64,000 nt of DNA. It comes from Massilia sp. BSC265 (lineage in GTDB: Bacteria > Pseudomonadota > Gammaproteobacteria > Burkholderiales > Burkholderiaceae_D). Below are positions 18,615 through 26,476 of the stretch, piece after piece. The stretch's first letter is position 1; every line of letters begins with the position of its first letter. The DNA lies in contig NZ_JPXI01000018.1 of the NCBI RefSeq assembly GCF_000740675.1, positions 8,973-72,972 on the forward strand. Reading direction: 5' to 3'. The notes under the pieces were generated by a model. That model had not been told where the DNA came from. It saw only the letters and a list, made by a program, of their open reading frames with translations, and did no database searches. A program made the position numbers and the translations under genes.

Positions 18615-19139
18615 ATGCGCAATTTCCAGAAATTGGCCCTCATCGCTTCGGCTGCCCTGCTGACCGCCTGCTCGTCGACCAAGCTGCAGGAAACCCCGGT
18701 CGTCGAGAAGACCCCGACCCCGGAAGCCGCGCCGGCACCGGCCGACACCCGTGACGTCCGTCCGGTCGAGACCGGCAGCGTCGACCCGCTGAACGATCCG
18801 CAAGGCGTGCTGGCCAACCGCAGCGTCTACTTCGACTACGACAGCTTCGTCGTGCGCGAAGACGGCAAGCCGGTCGTCGCCAACCACTCGGGCTACCTGA
18901 GCAAGAACACCAACCGCAAGGTCCTGATCCAGGGCAACACCGACGAGCGCGGCGGCACCGAGTACAACCTGGCCCTGGGCCAGAAGCGTGCCGAAGCCGT
19001 CCGCCGTGCGATGGCCTCGCTGGGCGTGTCGGACAACCAGATGGAAGCCGTCTCGCTGGGCGAAGAAAAGCCGAAAGCGACCGGCAGCAACGAAGAGGCA
19101 TGGGCGGAAAACCGCCGCGCCGACATCGTCTATCAGTAA
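18615..19139 (+). CDS. pal: Peptidoglycan-associated lipoprotein Pal
   Basis: 174 residues. The lipobox LLTAC marks the acylated cysteine near residue 19. A proline/threonine-rich linker follows, then the OmpA-like peptidoglycan-binding domain from about residue 70 (VYFDYDSFVV, GNTDERGGTEYNLALGQKRAEAV and a terminal ENRRADIVYQ). AAGGAG precedes the ATG. Pal anchors the outer membrane to peptidoglycan and completes the Tol machine. Confidence 0.98.
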   Translation: MRNFQKLALIASAALLTACSSTKLQETPVVEKTPTPEAAPAPADTRDVRPVETGSVDPLNDPQGVLANRSVYFDYDSFVVREDGKPVVANHSGYLSKNTNRKVLIQGNTDERGGTEYNLALGQKRAEAVRRAMASLGVSDNQMEAVSLGEEKPKATGSNEEAWAENRRADIVYQ

Positions 19140-19187
19140 TAGTTGATTAACTAGGCTGATACGGCTTAAGGCTAGGCCGATTGACAG

Positions 19188-19227
19188 CGGGGCGGACAGC
19201 AGTGCAGACTGCATCCGCCCCGTTTTT
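19188..19227 (+). terminator. Rho-independent terminator after pal
   Basis: A nine-base stem CGGGGCGGA/TCCGCCCCG encloses a small inner hairpin (GCAGT/ACTGC) and is followed by TTTTT. It should end the ybgC-tol-pal transcript before cpoB. Confidence 0.85.
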
Positions 19228-19230
19228 CGA

Positions 19231-19327
19231 GCGTCTGATAAAACCTTCAGGGCAAGGCGCACCGTCGCAGACAGTACACCTGTACGGCAAGACGGTGCAA
19301 CGCAGCCATGGAGGTTTTGTCAGGCGC
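19231..19327. repeat. 97-bp imperfect palindrome with nested hairpins between pal and cpoB
   Basis: Outer arms GCGTCTGATAAAACCT (19231-19246) and AGGTTTTGTCAGGCGC (19312-19327) match at 14 of 16 positions as an inverted repeat. Inside are GCACCGTC/GACGGTGC (19259-19266 and 19291-19298) and, at the apex, GTACA-CC-TGTAC. The whole folds into one long interrupted hairpin. It lies between the pal terminator and the cpoB start. It resembles a small non-coding mobile repeat, but no second copy is in the window. Confidence 0.6.
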
Positions 19328-19355
19328 TCTTACTCAGCTATCGGAAAGAACTGCC

Positions 19356-20111
19356 ATGATTAAAATGTCCCCGTCCCGCCTTGCCCTGCTGGCCCTGATG
19401 GCCTGGATGCCGCTGCAGGCATCCGCCAGCCTGCTCAGCGACAATGAAGCGCGCAAGGCCATCCTCGACCTGCGCGCCAAGGTCGACGCCGTCGCCCGCG
19501 AGCTGAACGCCCGTATCGACACCAAATCGGACAGGACCGCCCAGCTCGACATGCTGAACCAGCACGAGCAGACCATGCAGGAAATCTCGCGCCTGCGCGG
19601 CCAGATCGAAGTGCTGGCCAACCAGATCAGCCGCGCCCAGGAAAGCCAGAAGCAGCTGTACGCCGACCTCGACGCGCGCCTGAAGAAGGTCGAACCGCAG
19701 CAGGAAACCGTCGACGGCCAGGTCGCTTCGGTACTGCCGTCCGAAAAGAGCGCCTACGACAGCGCGACCGCCATGTTCCAGTCCGGCGACTACAAGGGCG
19801 CCACCGCCGCCCTGCAGGACTTCGTGCGCCGCTACCCGGATTCGGCCTACGCCGCCAACGCGCAGTACTGGCTGGGCAACGCCTATTACGCGCTGGGCGA
19901 TTATAAAAAGGCGATCGCGGCCCAGGAAGTCGTGACCACGACCTACTCGACCAGCCCGAAGGTGCCGGACGCGATGCTGAACATCGGCAGCAGCTATGCC
20001 TTGCTGAAGGACAGCAAGAACGCCAGGAAGGCATTGCAGCAACTGGTGTCGAAATATCCGGAGTCGAGCGCGGCCCGCACCGCCAAGGACCGCCTGGCGT
20101 CGCTGAAATAA
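19356..20111 (+). CDS. cpoB: Cell division coordinator CpoB (YbgF)
   Basis: 251 residues from the ATG at 19356, which has GGAAAG upstream. The frame open to 19308 enters the palindrome and is not used. A signal peptide (SRLALLALMAWMPLQASA) precedes an N-terminal trimerising coiled coil (about 25-105, with ISRLRGQIEVLANQISRAQ) and a TPR domain (about 125-251, AMFQSGDYKGATAALQDFV and YWLGNAYYALGDYKKAI). CpoB coordinates Tol-Pal with peptidoglycan synthesis at the septum. It may have its own promoter, since a terminator separates it from pal. Confidence 0.95.
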   Translation: MIKMSPSRLALLALMAWMPLQASASLLSDNEARKAILDLRAKVDAVARELNARIDTKSDRTAQLDMLNQHEQTMQEISRLRGQIEVLANQISRAQESQKQLYADLDARLKKVEPQQETVDGQVASVLPSEKSAYDSATAMFQSGDYKGATAALQDFVRRYPDSAYAANAQYWLGNAYYALGDYKKAIAAQEVVTTTYSTSPKVPDAMLNIGSSYALLKDSKNARKALQQLVSKYPESSAARTAKDRLASLK

Positions 20112-20143
20112 GTTCACGCGCCTGCGATGATGCCGCGCAGCAT

Positions 20144-20172
20144 TTGACAGCGGGCGCGGCACATCCTATAAT
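20144..20172 (+). promoter_or_regulatory. Consensus sigma-70 promoter of tRNA-Lys
   Basis: TTGACA (20144-20149) and TATAAT (20167-20172) are both perfect and separated by exactly 17 bp. The predicted start is about 6 bp before the tRNA, leaving a very short 5' leader. Confidence 0.9.
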
Positions 20173-20184
20173 CCTGCTTCTTTC

Positions 20185-20260
20185 GGGTCGTTAGCTCAGT
20201 TGGTAGAGCAGCGGACTTTTAATCCGTTGGTCGCTGGTTCGAGCCCAGCACGGCCTACCA
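20185..20260 (+). tRNA. tRNA-Lys (anticodon UUU)
   Basis: 76 bases including an encoded CCA. The D-arm region TAGCTCAGTTGGTAGAGCA, the anticodon loop CTTTTAA with TTT at 20218-20220, and the T-loop GGTTCGAGCCC are standard. The acceptor stem GGGTCGT/ACGGCCT contains two G-U wobbles (1-72 and 4-69), so its closing pair is G-U rather than G-C. A strong promoter precedes it and a terminator follows. Confidence 0.96.
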
Positions 20261-20270
20261 GAATCAGCAG

Positions 20271-20303
20271 AAACGCCAGCCTTCGGGCTGGCGTTTTTGT
20301 TTT
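20271..20303 (+). terminator. Rho-independent terminator of tRNA-Lys
   Basis: A perfect 11-bp stem AAACGCCAGCC/GGCTGGCGTTT with a TTCG tetraloop is followed by TTGTTTT. Confidence 0.93.
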
Positions 20304-20317
20304 CGGATCCACTTCCC

Positions 20318-21124
20318 TCAAGCCGCTTCCACCGCCGGATGCGCCTGCTTCCGGTACAGGAACTCCAGCACCGCCTTGCGATACTCGGTATACCGCGTGT
20401 CCTGCGCCAGCGCCACCCGGTCGCGTGGCCGCGCCAAACCCACCTCGACGATCTCGCCGATGCTCGCCGCCGGGCCGTTGGTCAGCATGACGATCCGGTC
20501 CGACAGCAGCACCGCCTCGTCCACATCGTGCGTCACCATCACCACGGTCGACCTGGTGGCGGCGACGATCTTGAGCAGTTCGTCCTGCAGGTGCGCCCGC
20601 GTCAGCGCGTCGAGGGCGCCGAAAGGTTCGTCCATCAGCAGCACCTTGGGCTCCATCGCCAGCGCCCGGGCGATGCCGACCCGCTGCTTCATCCCGCCCG
20701 AGATCTCGTGCGGGCGCTTGCCCTCCGCACTGCCCAGCCCCACCAGCGCCAACGCCGCCTGGGTCCGCTCGCGCAGCCGGGCACGCGACTCGTCGCGGCC
20801 GAACACGCGCTCCACGCCGAGATGGATATTTTCGTAGCAGGTCAACCAGGGCAGCAGCGAATGGTTCTGGAACACCACCGCCCGCTCCGGCGAGGGCCCG
20901 GCGATTTCCCGGTTGGCGCACAGCAGCACGCCCTCGGTCGGTTTCAGCAGCCCGGCGATCAGGTTCAGCAGGGTCGACTTGCCGCAGCCCGAGTGGCCGA
21001 TCAGGGTAATGAACTCGCCCTTGCGCACGGCCAGGTTGATGCCCTGCAGCGCCTGGAACACGCCCTTCTTAGTGTGGAAGGCCATCTCCACGCCGGCGAT
21101 GTCGATGAATTTCGGATGGTCCAT
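20318..21124 (-). CDS. nrtD: Nitrate-type ABC transporter ATP-binding protein
   Basis: 268 residues, the ATPase of a nitrate/sulfonate/taurine-family importer. Walker A is GHSGCGKST, the signature is ISGGMKQR, Walker B is VLLMDEPFGALD, and the switch His lies in VTHDVDEA. The closest style is stand-alone NrtD/NasD (AFHTKKGVFQALQGINL, LLPWLTCYENIHLGV). It is the last gene of nrtA-nrtB-nrtD and starts 13 bp after the permease stop. The nitrate assignment comes mainly from the binding protein and regulatory region. Confidence 0.92.
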   Translation of the reverse strand: MDHPKFIDIAGVEMAFHTKKGVFQALQGINLAVRKGEFITLIGHSGCGKSTLLNLIAGLLKPTEGVLLCANREIAGPSPERAVVFQNHSLLPWLTCYENIHLGVERVFGRDESRARLRERTQAALALVGLGSAEGKRPHEISGGMKQRVGIARALAMEPKVLLMDEPFGALDALTRAHLQDELLKIVAATRSTVVMVTHDVDEAVLLSDRIVMLTNGPAASIGEIVEVGLARPRDRVALAQDTRYTEYRKAVLEFLYRKQAHPAVEAA

Positions 21125-21137
21125 GCTTACTCCCCTT

Positions 21138-22043
21138 TCAGTTCGCAGTTTGTTCGTGGGTCAGGGCACGGGCCAAGGCCACCAGGGCCTGCTCCAGCAA
21201 GAGGCCGACCACGCCGATGATGACGATGGCGATGATGATGTGCGCGACGTTCAGGTTGTTCCATTCGTCCCAGACCCAGAAGCCGATGCCGACGCCGCCG
21301 GTCAGCATTTCCGCCGCCACGATCACCAGCCAGGCGGTGCCGATCGCCAGGCGTACCCCGGTCAGGATGTAAGGCAGGGCCGAGGGCAGCAGGATCTTCG
21401 TCAGCACCTTCCACTCCGACAGGTTGAGGACGCGCGCCACGTTCATGTAGTCCTGCGGCACGCGCTGCACGCCGACCGCGGTGTTGATGACCATCGGCCA
21501 GATCGAGCAGATGAAGATCGACCAGATCGCGGCCGGATCGGCGGACTTGAACACCAGCAGACCGATCGGCAGCCAGGCCAGCGGAGACACCGGCTTGAGC
21601 AGGCTGATGATGGGGGCGAACATGCCGCCGATGAAGCGCACCCGGCCGATCATGAAGCCGAGCGGGATGCCGACCAGGGCGGCCAGGCCAAAGCCCAGCG
21701 CCACCCGCTTCAAGGACGCAAGGACGTTCCAGCCGATGCCCTGGTCGTTCGGGCTGTTGCGGTAGAACGGGTCGGCGAACAGGGCCAGCGCTTCCTGCAA
21801 GGTGGCCTGCGGCGTCGGGAAGGCCGCGTTGCGGCTGGCGATGATCTGCCAGGCCAGCAGCACCAGCGCGATGCCCGCCAGCGGCGGCAGCACCAGCAGC
21901 ACTGCCCTGGCAAGGGGCTGCGCGCCGCGCGCCGCCACGGCCGCCGGCTTGCGCTGCGGCCGGGGACGCGCCACCGGCGCGGAAGCAAGCGGGTCCACGA
22001 TGGCAGCGGACGGCTTGGGAATGGATTTCAGGATGGCGTTCAT
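21138..22043 (-). CDS. nrtB: Nitrate-type ABC transporter permease
   Basis: 301 residues, BPD-type permease. About six transmembrane helices span roughly 50-290. The NrtB-specific stretch is recognisable (PVSPLAWLPIGLLVFKSADPAAIWSIFIC), as is a LVIVAAEMLTGGVGIGFWVWDEWNNL segment. The N-terminal 45 residues are cytoplasmic and Ala/Pro-rich. It lies 27 bp after nrtA. Confidence 0.94.
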   Translation of the reverse strand: MNAILKSIPKPSAAIVDPLASAPVARPRPQRKPAAVAARGAQPLARAVLLVLPPLAGIALVLLAWQIIASRNAAFPTPQATLQEALALFADPFYRNSPNDQGIGWNVLASLKRVALGFGLAALVGIPLGFMIGRVRFIGGMFAPIISLLKPVSPLAWLPIGLLVFKSADPAAIWSIFICSIWPMVINTAVGVQRVPQDYMNVARVLNLSEWKVLTKILLPSALPYILTGVRLAIGTAWLVIVAAEMLTGGVGIGFWVWDEWNNLNVAHIIIAIVIIGVVGLLLEQALVALARALTHEQTAN

Positions 22044-22070
22044 GGCACTCCTTTCCGGGTGGGTGAGAGC

Positions 22071-23354
22071 TTAGACCTTGATCTTGAACGAGGCGGCGTA
22101 GGCTTTCGGATTCCTGCCGTCCCAGAGGGCGCCGTCCATCAGCGTCGAGCTGCGCAGCGGGCTCTTTGGAATCGGCGTCCGAGTCATGGTCGCGGCCTCC
22201 TTGTACAGCTCGACCTGGTTGACACTGGATGCCACGGCCAGGTAGTCCGGGTCGTCCTTCAGCAGGCCCCAGCGGCGATGCTGGGTCATGAACCACATGC
22301 CGTCCGAGAGGAAGGGGAAGTTGACCAGGCCGTCGTTGTAGAACTTCATGTGGTGCGCGTCGTCCCAGGTCTTGCCCAGCCCGTTCTGGTAGCGGCCCAT
22401 GATGCGCTGGTCGATCGCATCCTTGCTCGTGTTCACATAGGACTTGGCGGCGATGACCTCGGCCATCCTGTTCTTGTTGGCCAGCGAGGCGTCGATCCAT
22501 TTGCCGGCCTCGAGGATGGCAGCCATCATGGCGCGGCAGGTGTTCGGATGCTTTTTGGCGAAGTCGAGGGTGCTGCCCAGCACCTTTTCCGGATGGTCGC
22601 GCCAGATGTCCTGGGTGGTGATGGCGGTGATGCCGACCTTGTCCATGATGGCGCGGTGGCCCCAGGGCTCGCCGACGCAGAAGCCGTCCATGTTCCCGAC
22701 CCGCATATTGGCCACCATCTGCGGCGGCGGCACGGTGATGACCTTGGCGTCCTTCATGGGATCGATGCCGTTGGCCGCGAGCCAGTAGTACAGCCACATC
22801 GCATGGGTCCCGGTCGGGAAGGTCTGGGCGAAGGTGTATTCGCGTTTTTCGGCGCGCATCAGCCTGGCCAGCGAGGCACCGTCGGTCGCGCCCTTCCCGG
22901 CCAGCTGGCTGGACAGCGTGATCGCCTGGCCGTTGTTGTTCAAGCCCATCAGCACCGCCATGTCCCGCTTCTGGCCACCAATGCCCGTCTGGACGCCGTA
23001 CAGCAGGCCATACAACACGTGGGCAGCGTCGAGCTCGCCGTTGGCCAGCTTGTCGCGCACGCCGGCCCAGGAGGCTTCCTTGCTCAGCACGAACTTCACG
23101 CCGTACTTCCTGTCGAGGCCCAGTACCGAGGCCATCACGACCGAGGCGCAATCGGTCAGTGGAATGAAGCCGATCCGGACTTCTTCTTTTTCCGGCTTGT
23201 CCGATCCGGCCGCCCACGCTCCACCCGTTGCCAGACCCAGCAGGCCTGTGCCTGCCGCCAGGCCTGTGGCCTGCACGAGCTTCCTGCGCGTCACATTCAC
23301 TCCGTCGACAGTTTGTGGCATGGCACGCTTCGCTTCGAGTTGTTGATATTCCAT
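22071..23354 (-). CDS. nrtA: Nitrate/cyanate-type ABC transporter substrate-binding protein (NrtA family)
   Basis: 427 residues from the ATG at 23354, with AGGGA eight bases upstream. A GTG-initiated frame to 23549 runs through the leader hairpins and is rejected. A twin-arginine-like leader (VTRRKLVQATGLAAGTGLLG) suggests Tat export. The mature part has NrtA-style segments: IGFIPLTDCASVVMAS, NNNGQAITLS, GTHAMWLYYWLAANGIDP and VCEGEP-like FCVGEPWGHRA. It captures nitrate or nitrite in the periplasm. No assimilatory reductase gene is in the window. Confidence 0.93.
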   Translation of the reverse strand: MEYQQLEAKRAMPQTVDGVNVTRRKLVQATGLAAGTGLLGLATGGAWAAGSDKPEKEEVRIGFIPLTDCASVVMASVLGLDRKYGVKFVLSKEASWAGVRDKLANGELDAAHVLYGLLYGVQTGIGGQKRDMAVLMGLNNNGQAITLSSQLAGKGATDGASLARLMRAEKREYTFAQTFPTGTHAMWLYYWLAANGIDPMKDAKVITVPPPQMVANMRVGNMDGFCVGEPWGHRAIMDKVGITAITTQDIWRDHPEKVLGSTLDFAKKHPNTCRAMMAAILEAGKWIDASLANKNRMAEVIAAKSYVNTSKDAIDQRIMGRYQNGLGKTWDDAHHMKFYNDGLVNFPFLSDGMWFMTQHRRWGLLKDDPDYLAVASSVNQVELYKEAATMTRTPIPKSPLRSSTLMDGALWDGRNPKAYAASFKIKV

Positions 23355-23377
23355 CGCGATCCCTATGTAATCGGGCG

Positions 23378-23430
23378 AAAAAAAAGACGCATACCCCGAC
23401 ATGAACGCTTTCATGCTCCGGGTAGACGTC
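23378..23430 (-). promoter_or_regulatory. Leader terminator/attenuator hairpin upstream of nrtA
   Basis: Read on the minus strand, the arms GACG, TACCC and CATGAA pair with TTCATG, GGGTA and CGTC around an AGCG loop, followed directly by eight T. This is an intrinsic terminator in the nrtA leader, ending about 24 bp before the nrtA start. A terminator placed before the first gene implies attenuation. By analogy with nasF/nasA leaders it should be overcome by a NasR/NasT-type ANTAR protein when nitrate is present. Confidence 0.75.
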
Positions 23431-23445
23431 GTTGTCTTGGTGGGC

Positions 23446-23463
23446 CCTGCCGGCGCTGGCAGG
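23446..23463 (-). promoter_or_regulatory. Leader hairpin with an ANTAR-type hexaloop
   Basis: On the minus strand, CCTGCC pairs with GGCAGG around the six-base loop AGCGCC, with A at loop position 1 and G at position 4, as known for ANTAR-protein target hairpins. It sits 16 bases upstream of the attenuator, where the first of the paired hairpins is expected. Confidence 0.6.
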
Positions 23464-23493
23464 ACACGTGCGCTTCGTTGCGCAGCTGTCAAT

Positions 23494-23510
23494 ATGCAAT
23501 CTCCGTGCCA
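23494..23510 (-). promoter_or_regulatory. Sigma-54 (RpoN) promoter of the nitrate transporter operon
   Basis: The minus strand reads TGGCACG-GAGA-TTGCAT, a full match to the sigma-54 consensus TGGCACG-N4-TTGCW with GG and GC at -24 and -12. Transcription should begin near 23485, about 130 bases upstream of the nrtA start, giving a leader that contains both hairpins. Confidence 0.85.
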
Positions 23511-23552
23511 TGAACGGCCACAGAGCGAAATCGCATCCGCTACGACCACGAA

Positions 23553-23571
23553 TGCGCTATGCGGTAGCGCA
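23553..23571. promoter_or_regulatory. Perfect 19-bp inverted repeat upstream of the sigma-54 promoter
   Basis: TGCGCTA and TAGCGCA flank a five-base spacer. It lies about 45 bp upstream of the -24 element, between it and the NtrC-like site. It is a candidate operator; the binding protein is unknown. Confidence 0.45.
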
Positions 23572-23575
23572 CATC

Positions 23576-23592
23576 CGCACGATGATTGTGCA
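23576..23592. promoter_or_regulatory. NtrC-like enhancer site
   Basis: The minus strand reads TGCAC-AATCATC-GTGCG, nine of ten conserved bases of the NtrC pattern TGCAC-N7-GTGCA. Its centre is about 100 bp upstream of the predicted start site, a normal enhancer position for sigma-54 promoters. Confidence 0.65.
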
Positions 23593-23841
23593 TTGCATCA
23601 TTTTGGACCGCAGGGCACGACTGGACAAGGCGGTACCGCATCGCCTCTTGTCGATGGAAGAACATGATTCAATAACTGGGAATACTTAGATTTTTTGTAT
23701 CGTTTTCCGAACTCACGATGACCTCGCCGGTCATATGATTCCCGAAACTGCAATCGCTATCGTTGCTGCGTCCCGCCCCCATGACACAATTACTTGACAT
23801 TGCCGGTGGATCGGAACATATTGTTTATTTAGAGCAACATC

Positions 23842-23910
23842 GTGAAAACGACACCAATCGTGTGCGCCCTTGTATTAGCTGGATGCACATGTAAAATAGA
23901 CAACATCTGA
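23842..23910 (+). CDS. Possible 22-residue lipopeptide ORF
   Basis: The GTG-initiated frame reads MKTTPIVCALVLAGCTCKIDNI (GTG as Met), then stops. It has a basic N-terminus, a hydrophobic core and a lipobox-like LAGC, so it resembles a minimal lipoprotein signal peptide with only a few mature residues. There is only a weak AGAG upstream. It could be a tiny lipoprotein, the remnant of a longer one, or chance. It lies in an AT-rich gap between the nrt operon and the next small gene. Confidence 0.25.
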   Translation: MKTTPIVCALVLAGCTCKIDNI

Positions 23911-24155
23911 TGCCCCTATCTTGCAGGAGGCATCGCGGACTGGTTTTTTTGTGACGCGTTACTGGCACCGCATGTCGACTGCTTCTCATCTGCACGCCCG
24001 GGACACGCACGTGCTGGATGCCTGCACTGCCCGGCTTGCCTGAACGGCTGGCGCGACGCGCGAACCAGCCGGACTCTCCTGTCGGCAAACGCTCCAGCAA
24101 TCCCCCTCACATCTTGAACGCCTGTCTCCGGTGGAGATGGCAAAAGGAATTAGCA

Positions 24156-24338
24156 ATGAACACCGAGCACTCGCATCCACGCATCCACCCTGGTACCGTA
24201 GACCGTAGCAACCCGCGCGCGCCGAAGCGCACGTTTGCAAGGGGCATCGTGGCGAACAGCCGCCGCCTGCGCCAGCGCATCGGCGTGGCTGTCGGACTGG
24301 GCCTTGGCATGGCGGCGCTCCTCATCACCCTCGAATAA
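24156..24338 (+). CDS. Small single-pass membrane protein, hypothetical
   Basis: 60 residues from the ATG at 24156, which has AAAAGGA upstream. A longer frame to 24018 has no ribosome-binding site. The N-terminal 40 residues are polar and basic (PRAPKRTFARG, SRRLRQR), and the C-terminus is a short helix IGVAVGLGLGMAALLITLE ending the protein. This suggests a tail-anchored small membrane protein with the basic part in the cytoplasm. I do not recognise a family. Confidence 0.5.
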   Translation: MNTEHSHPRIHPGTVDRSNPRAPKRTFARGIVANSRRLRQRIGVAVGLGLGMAALLITLE

Positions 24339-24495
24339 GCGCAACCGCAGGACCGGCGCAAGAACACCGCACACGGCGGGCGTGCGCACGCACGAGTGCA
24401 CGCCATGAAAAAGGCAGCGAGCCTGCAAGCTCGCTGCCTGGTTGACGTGCGGCGCAGCAGCGGCCCGGTGGCCGCCCCTCCTTAGCCGGACGTCG

Positions 24496-26208
24496 TCAGA
24501 ACTCTTCCCAGCCCTCGGTGGCTTCGGCGGCCTGCGCCTTCGCAGCCTTGCGCACAGGCTGCGCTGGGGCCGCCGCCTTCGCCTCGCTGCGTGCCGGGAC
24601 CTTCACCTTGGCAGGGCGCGCGACCAGCGCCGGCACCCGCACAGGGCTGGTCGGCGCTGCCTGCGCCGCGAGACGGAAGATGCCGACCGCCTGCGCCAGC
24701 TCCGCCGCTTCCTGCTGCAGCGACTGCGCCGCGGCCGAGGCTTCCTCGACCAGCGCGGCATTCTGCTGCGTCACCTGGTCCATCTGCGTCACGGCGCTGT
24801 TGATCTGTTCGATGCCCGCAGTCTGCTCCTGGCTCGCGGCAGTGATCTCGGCCATGATGTCGGTCACGCGGCCGACGCTCTGCACGATTTCCGCCATCGT
24901 CGCGCCGGCCCGGTCGACCAGCTCGGAGCCGTGGTGCACCTTCTCGACCGAGTCGTCGATCAGCGCCTTGATTTCCTTGGCTGCCGCCGCGCTGCGCTGC
25001 GCCAGGTTGCGCACTTCACCCGCGACCACCGCGAATCCGCGGCCTTGCTCGCCGGCACGCGCTGCCTCCACCGCCGCATTCAGCGCCAGGATATTGGTCT
25101 GGAAGGCGATGCCGTCGATGACCGTGATGATGTCGACGATGCGGGTTGCCGAATTGTTGATCGCGCCCATGGTGCGCACGACCTGCTCCACCACTTCGCC
25201 ACCCTTGCCCGCCACCTGCTGGGCCGAGGCCGCCAGTGCGTTGGCCTGGCGTGCATTGTCGGCATTCTGCTTGACGGTCGAGGTCAGTTCTTCCATGGAG
25301 GATGCCGTCTCTTCCAGCGAACCGGCCTGCTGCTCGGTGCGAGTGGACAGGTCGAGGTTGCCGGCGGCGATCTCGCCCGATGCCGTGGCGATGGTGTCGG
25401 TGCCGGCGCGTACGCGGGTGACGATCTGCACCAGCGCCGCGTTCATGTCCTTCAGCGCCTGCAGCAGGCGGCCGGTTTCGTCGTTCGAGCTGACGTCGAT
25501 CTGCTGCGTCAGGTCGCCCGCGGCCACGGCGCCGGCAATCTGCACCGCCCGCTCGAGCGGACGGACGATCGCGCGCACCAGCACCCAGCCCACCACCACC
25601 GCCATCAGGAGGCCGAACACGAGGCCGGCCAGGCAGACCAGGCGCACGGTTTCATAGGTTTCCTGGGAGCGCTCGTACTCCTCCTTGGCCACGCGCTGCT
25701 GCAGCGCGATCAGGCTGTCGCCGTTCGTCCGCACCGGCTGGAACAGGCGCGCCATGTCGCCGGCAATGATCTGGTTCGCCAGCGCGCCGTCGCCAGCGCG
25801 CACGGCCGCGATGGCGGGCTGCAGGGCCTGCGCGACAAACGCGGTATTGGATTCGACGAACTTCGCAACGAGCGCCGCTTCCTCGCTTGTCAGTTCGGTC
25901 TGTTCGTAGGCCTTCCAGGTCGATGACACCTCGGCAAGGTTGGCATCGACTTCCGACAAGATGGCATTGCGCTTGCCGCTGTCTTCCTGAGGCGCAGCCT
26001 TGGCGACCAGTAACTGGTTCAGCGTAACCAGCTGCATGACGCGGCTGAGTTGTCCTAGAGCGACGACGCGGTTGTCGTGCAGGCTTTTCAGCTCGGCGTT
26101 CGCCACCGCCAGGTTGTAGAGCCCCACGACGGCGCCAGCGACGAGCTCGGCAGCCAGGAAAGCGATCACGAATACAAGGCGGGTCTTGATGGTCAGATGT
26201 TTAAACAT
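24496..26208 (-). CDS. Methyl-accepting chemotaxis protein with C-terminal CheR/CheB tether
   Basis: 570 residues from the ATG at 26208. A TTG ten codons upstream is less likely. Transmembrane helices lie at about 10-30 and 190-212 and flank a roughly 155-residue periplasmic four-helix-bundle sensor. A HAMP domain follows ([22 protein letters not shown]), then the signalling domain with the hairpin tip [33 protein letters not shown]. After an Ala/Lys/Pro-rich linker the protein ends GWEEF, a xWxxF pentapeptide of the kind that binds CheR and CheB in high-abundance receptors. The ligand is unknown. The gene stands alone. Confidence 0.95.
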   Translation of the reverse strand: MFKHLTIKTRLVFVIAFLAAELVAGAVVGLYNLAVANAELKSLHDNRVVALGQLSRVMQLVTLNQLLVAKAAPQEDSGKRNAILSEVDANLAEVSSTWKAYEQTELTSEEAALVAKFVESNTAFVAQALQPAIAAVRAGDGALANQIIAGDMARLFQPVRTNGDSLIALQQRVAKEEYERSQETYETVRLVCLAGLVFGLLMAVVVGWVLVRAIVRPLERAVQIAGAVAAGDLTQQIDVSSNDETGRLLQALKDMNAALVQIVTRVRAGTDTIATASGEIAAGNLDLSTRTEQQAGSLEETASSMEELTSTVKQNADNARQANALAASAQQVAGKGGEVVEQVVRTMGAINNSATRIVDIITVIDGIAFQTNILALNAAVEAARAGEQGRGFAVVAGEVRNLAQRSAAAAKEIKALIDDSVEKVHHGSELVDRAGATMAEIVQSVGRVTDIMAEITAASQEQTAGIEQINSAVTQMDQVTQQNAALVEEASAAAQSLQQEAAELAQAVGIFRLAAQAAPTSPVRVPALVARPAKVKVPARSEAKAAAPAQPVRKAAKAQAAEATEGWEEF

Positions 26209-26476
26209 TGGGAGCCTAGGAAAGAATATGTGCATCAATACAATTGTACTGTGGAAATTTCAACATACCCATTGCGGGTAAGCTAGATATCTCCGTGAAA
26301 ACCGGGCGAATGTTGTCCCTGCGCTACAGCTGAGCTCGCCGCGACCCCTCTCCGCCTCCGTCCAAGCATGGCCGTCGCGTGGCCAGGCTCCTCCCCTGCT
26401 CCGGCGTCGATATCCATTTGGCTATAGAATGCTGCGATTGATTTCCGCAGCGCATCAGCTATTCGCAAAGGCTCCA

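Noticed and set aside
20318..23354. Taurine/sulfonate or cyanate transporter instead of nitrate
   Set aside because: The binding protein has NrtA-style segments, and the sigma-54/NtrC-like promoter with a leader attenuator fits nitrate assimilation better. Cyanate remains possible but less likely.
23355..23549. GTG-initiated 65-residue N-terminal extension of NrtA
   Set aside because: It would translate through the leader hairpin and the eight-T terminator tract, and it would bury the twin-arginine signal. The ATG at 23354 has its own ribosome-binding site.
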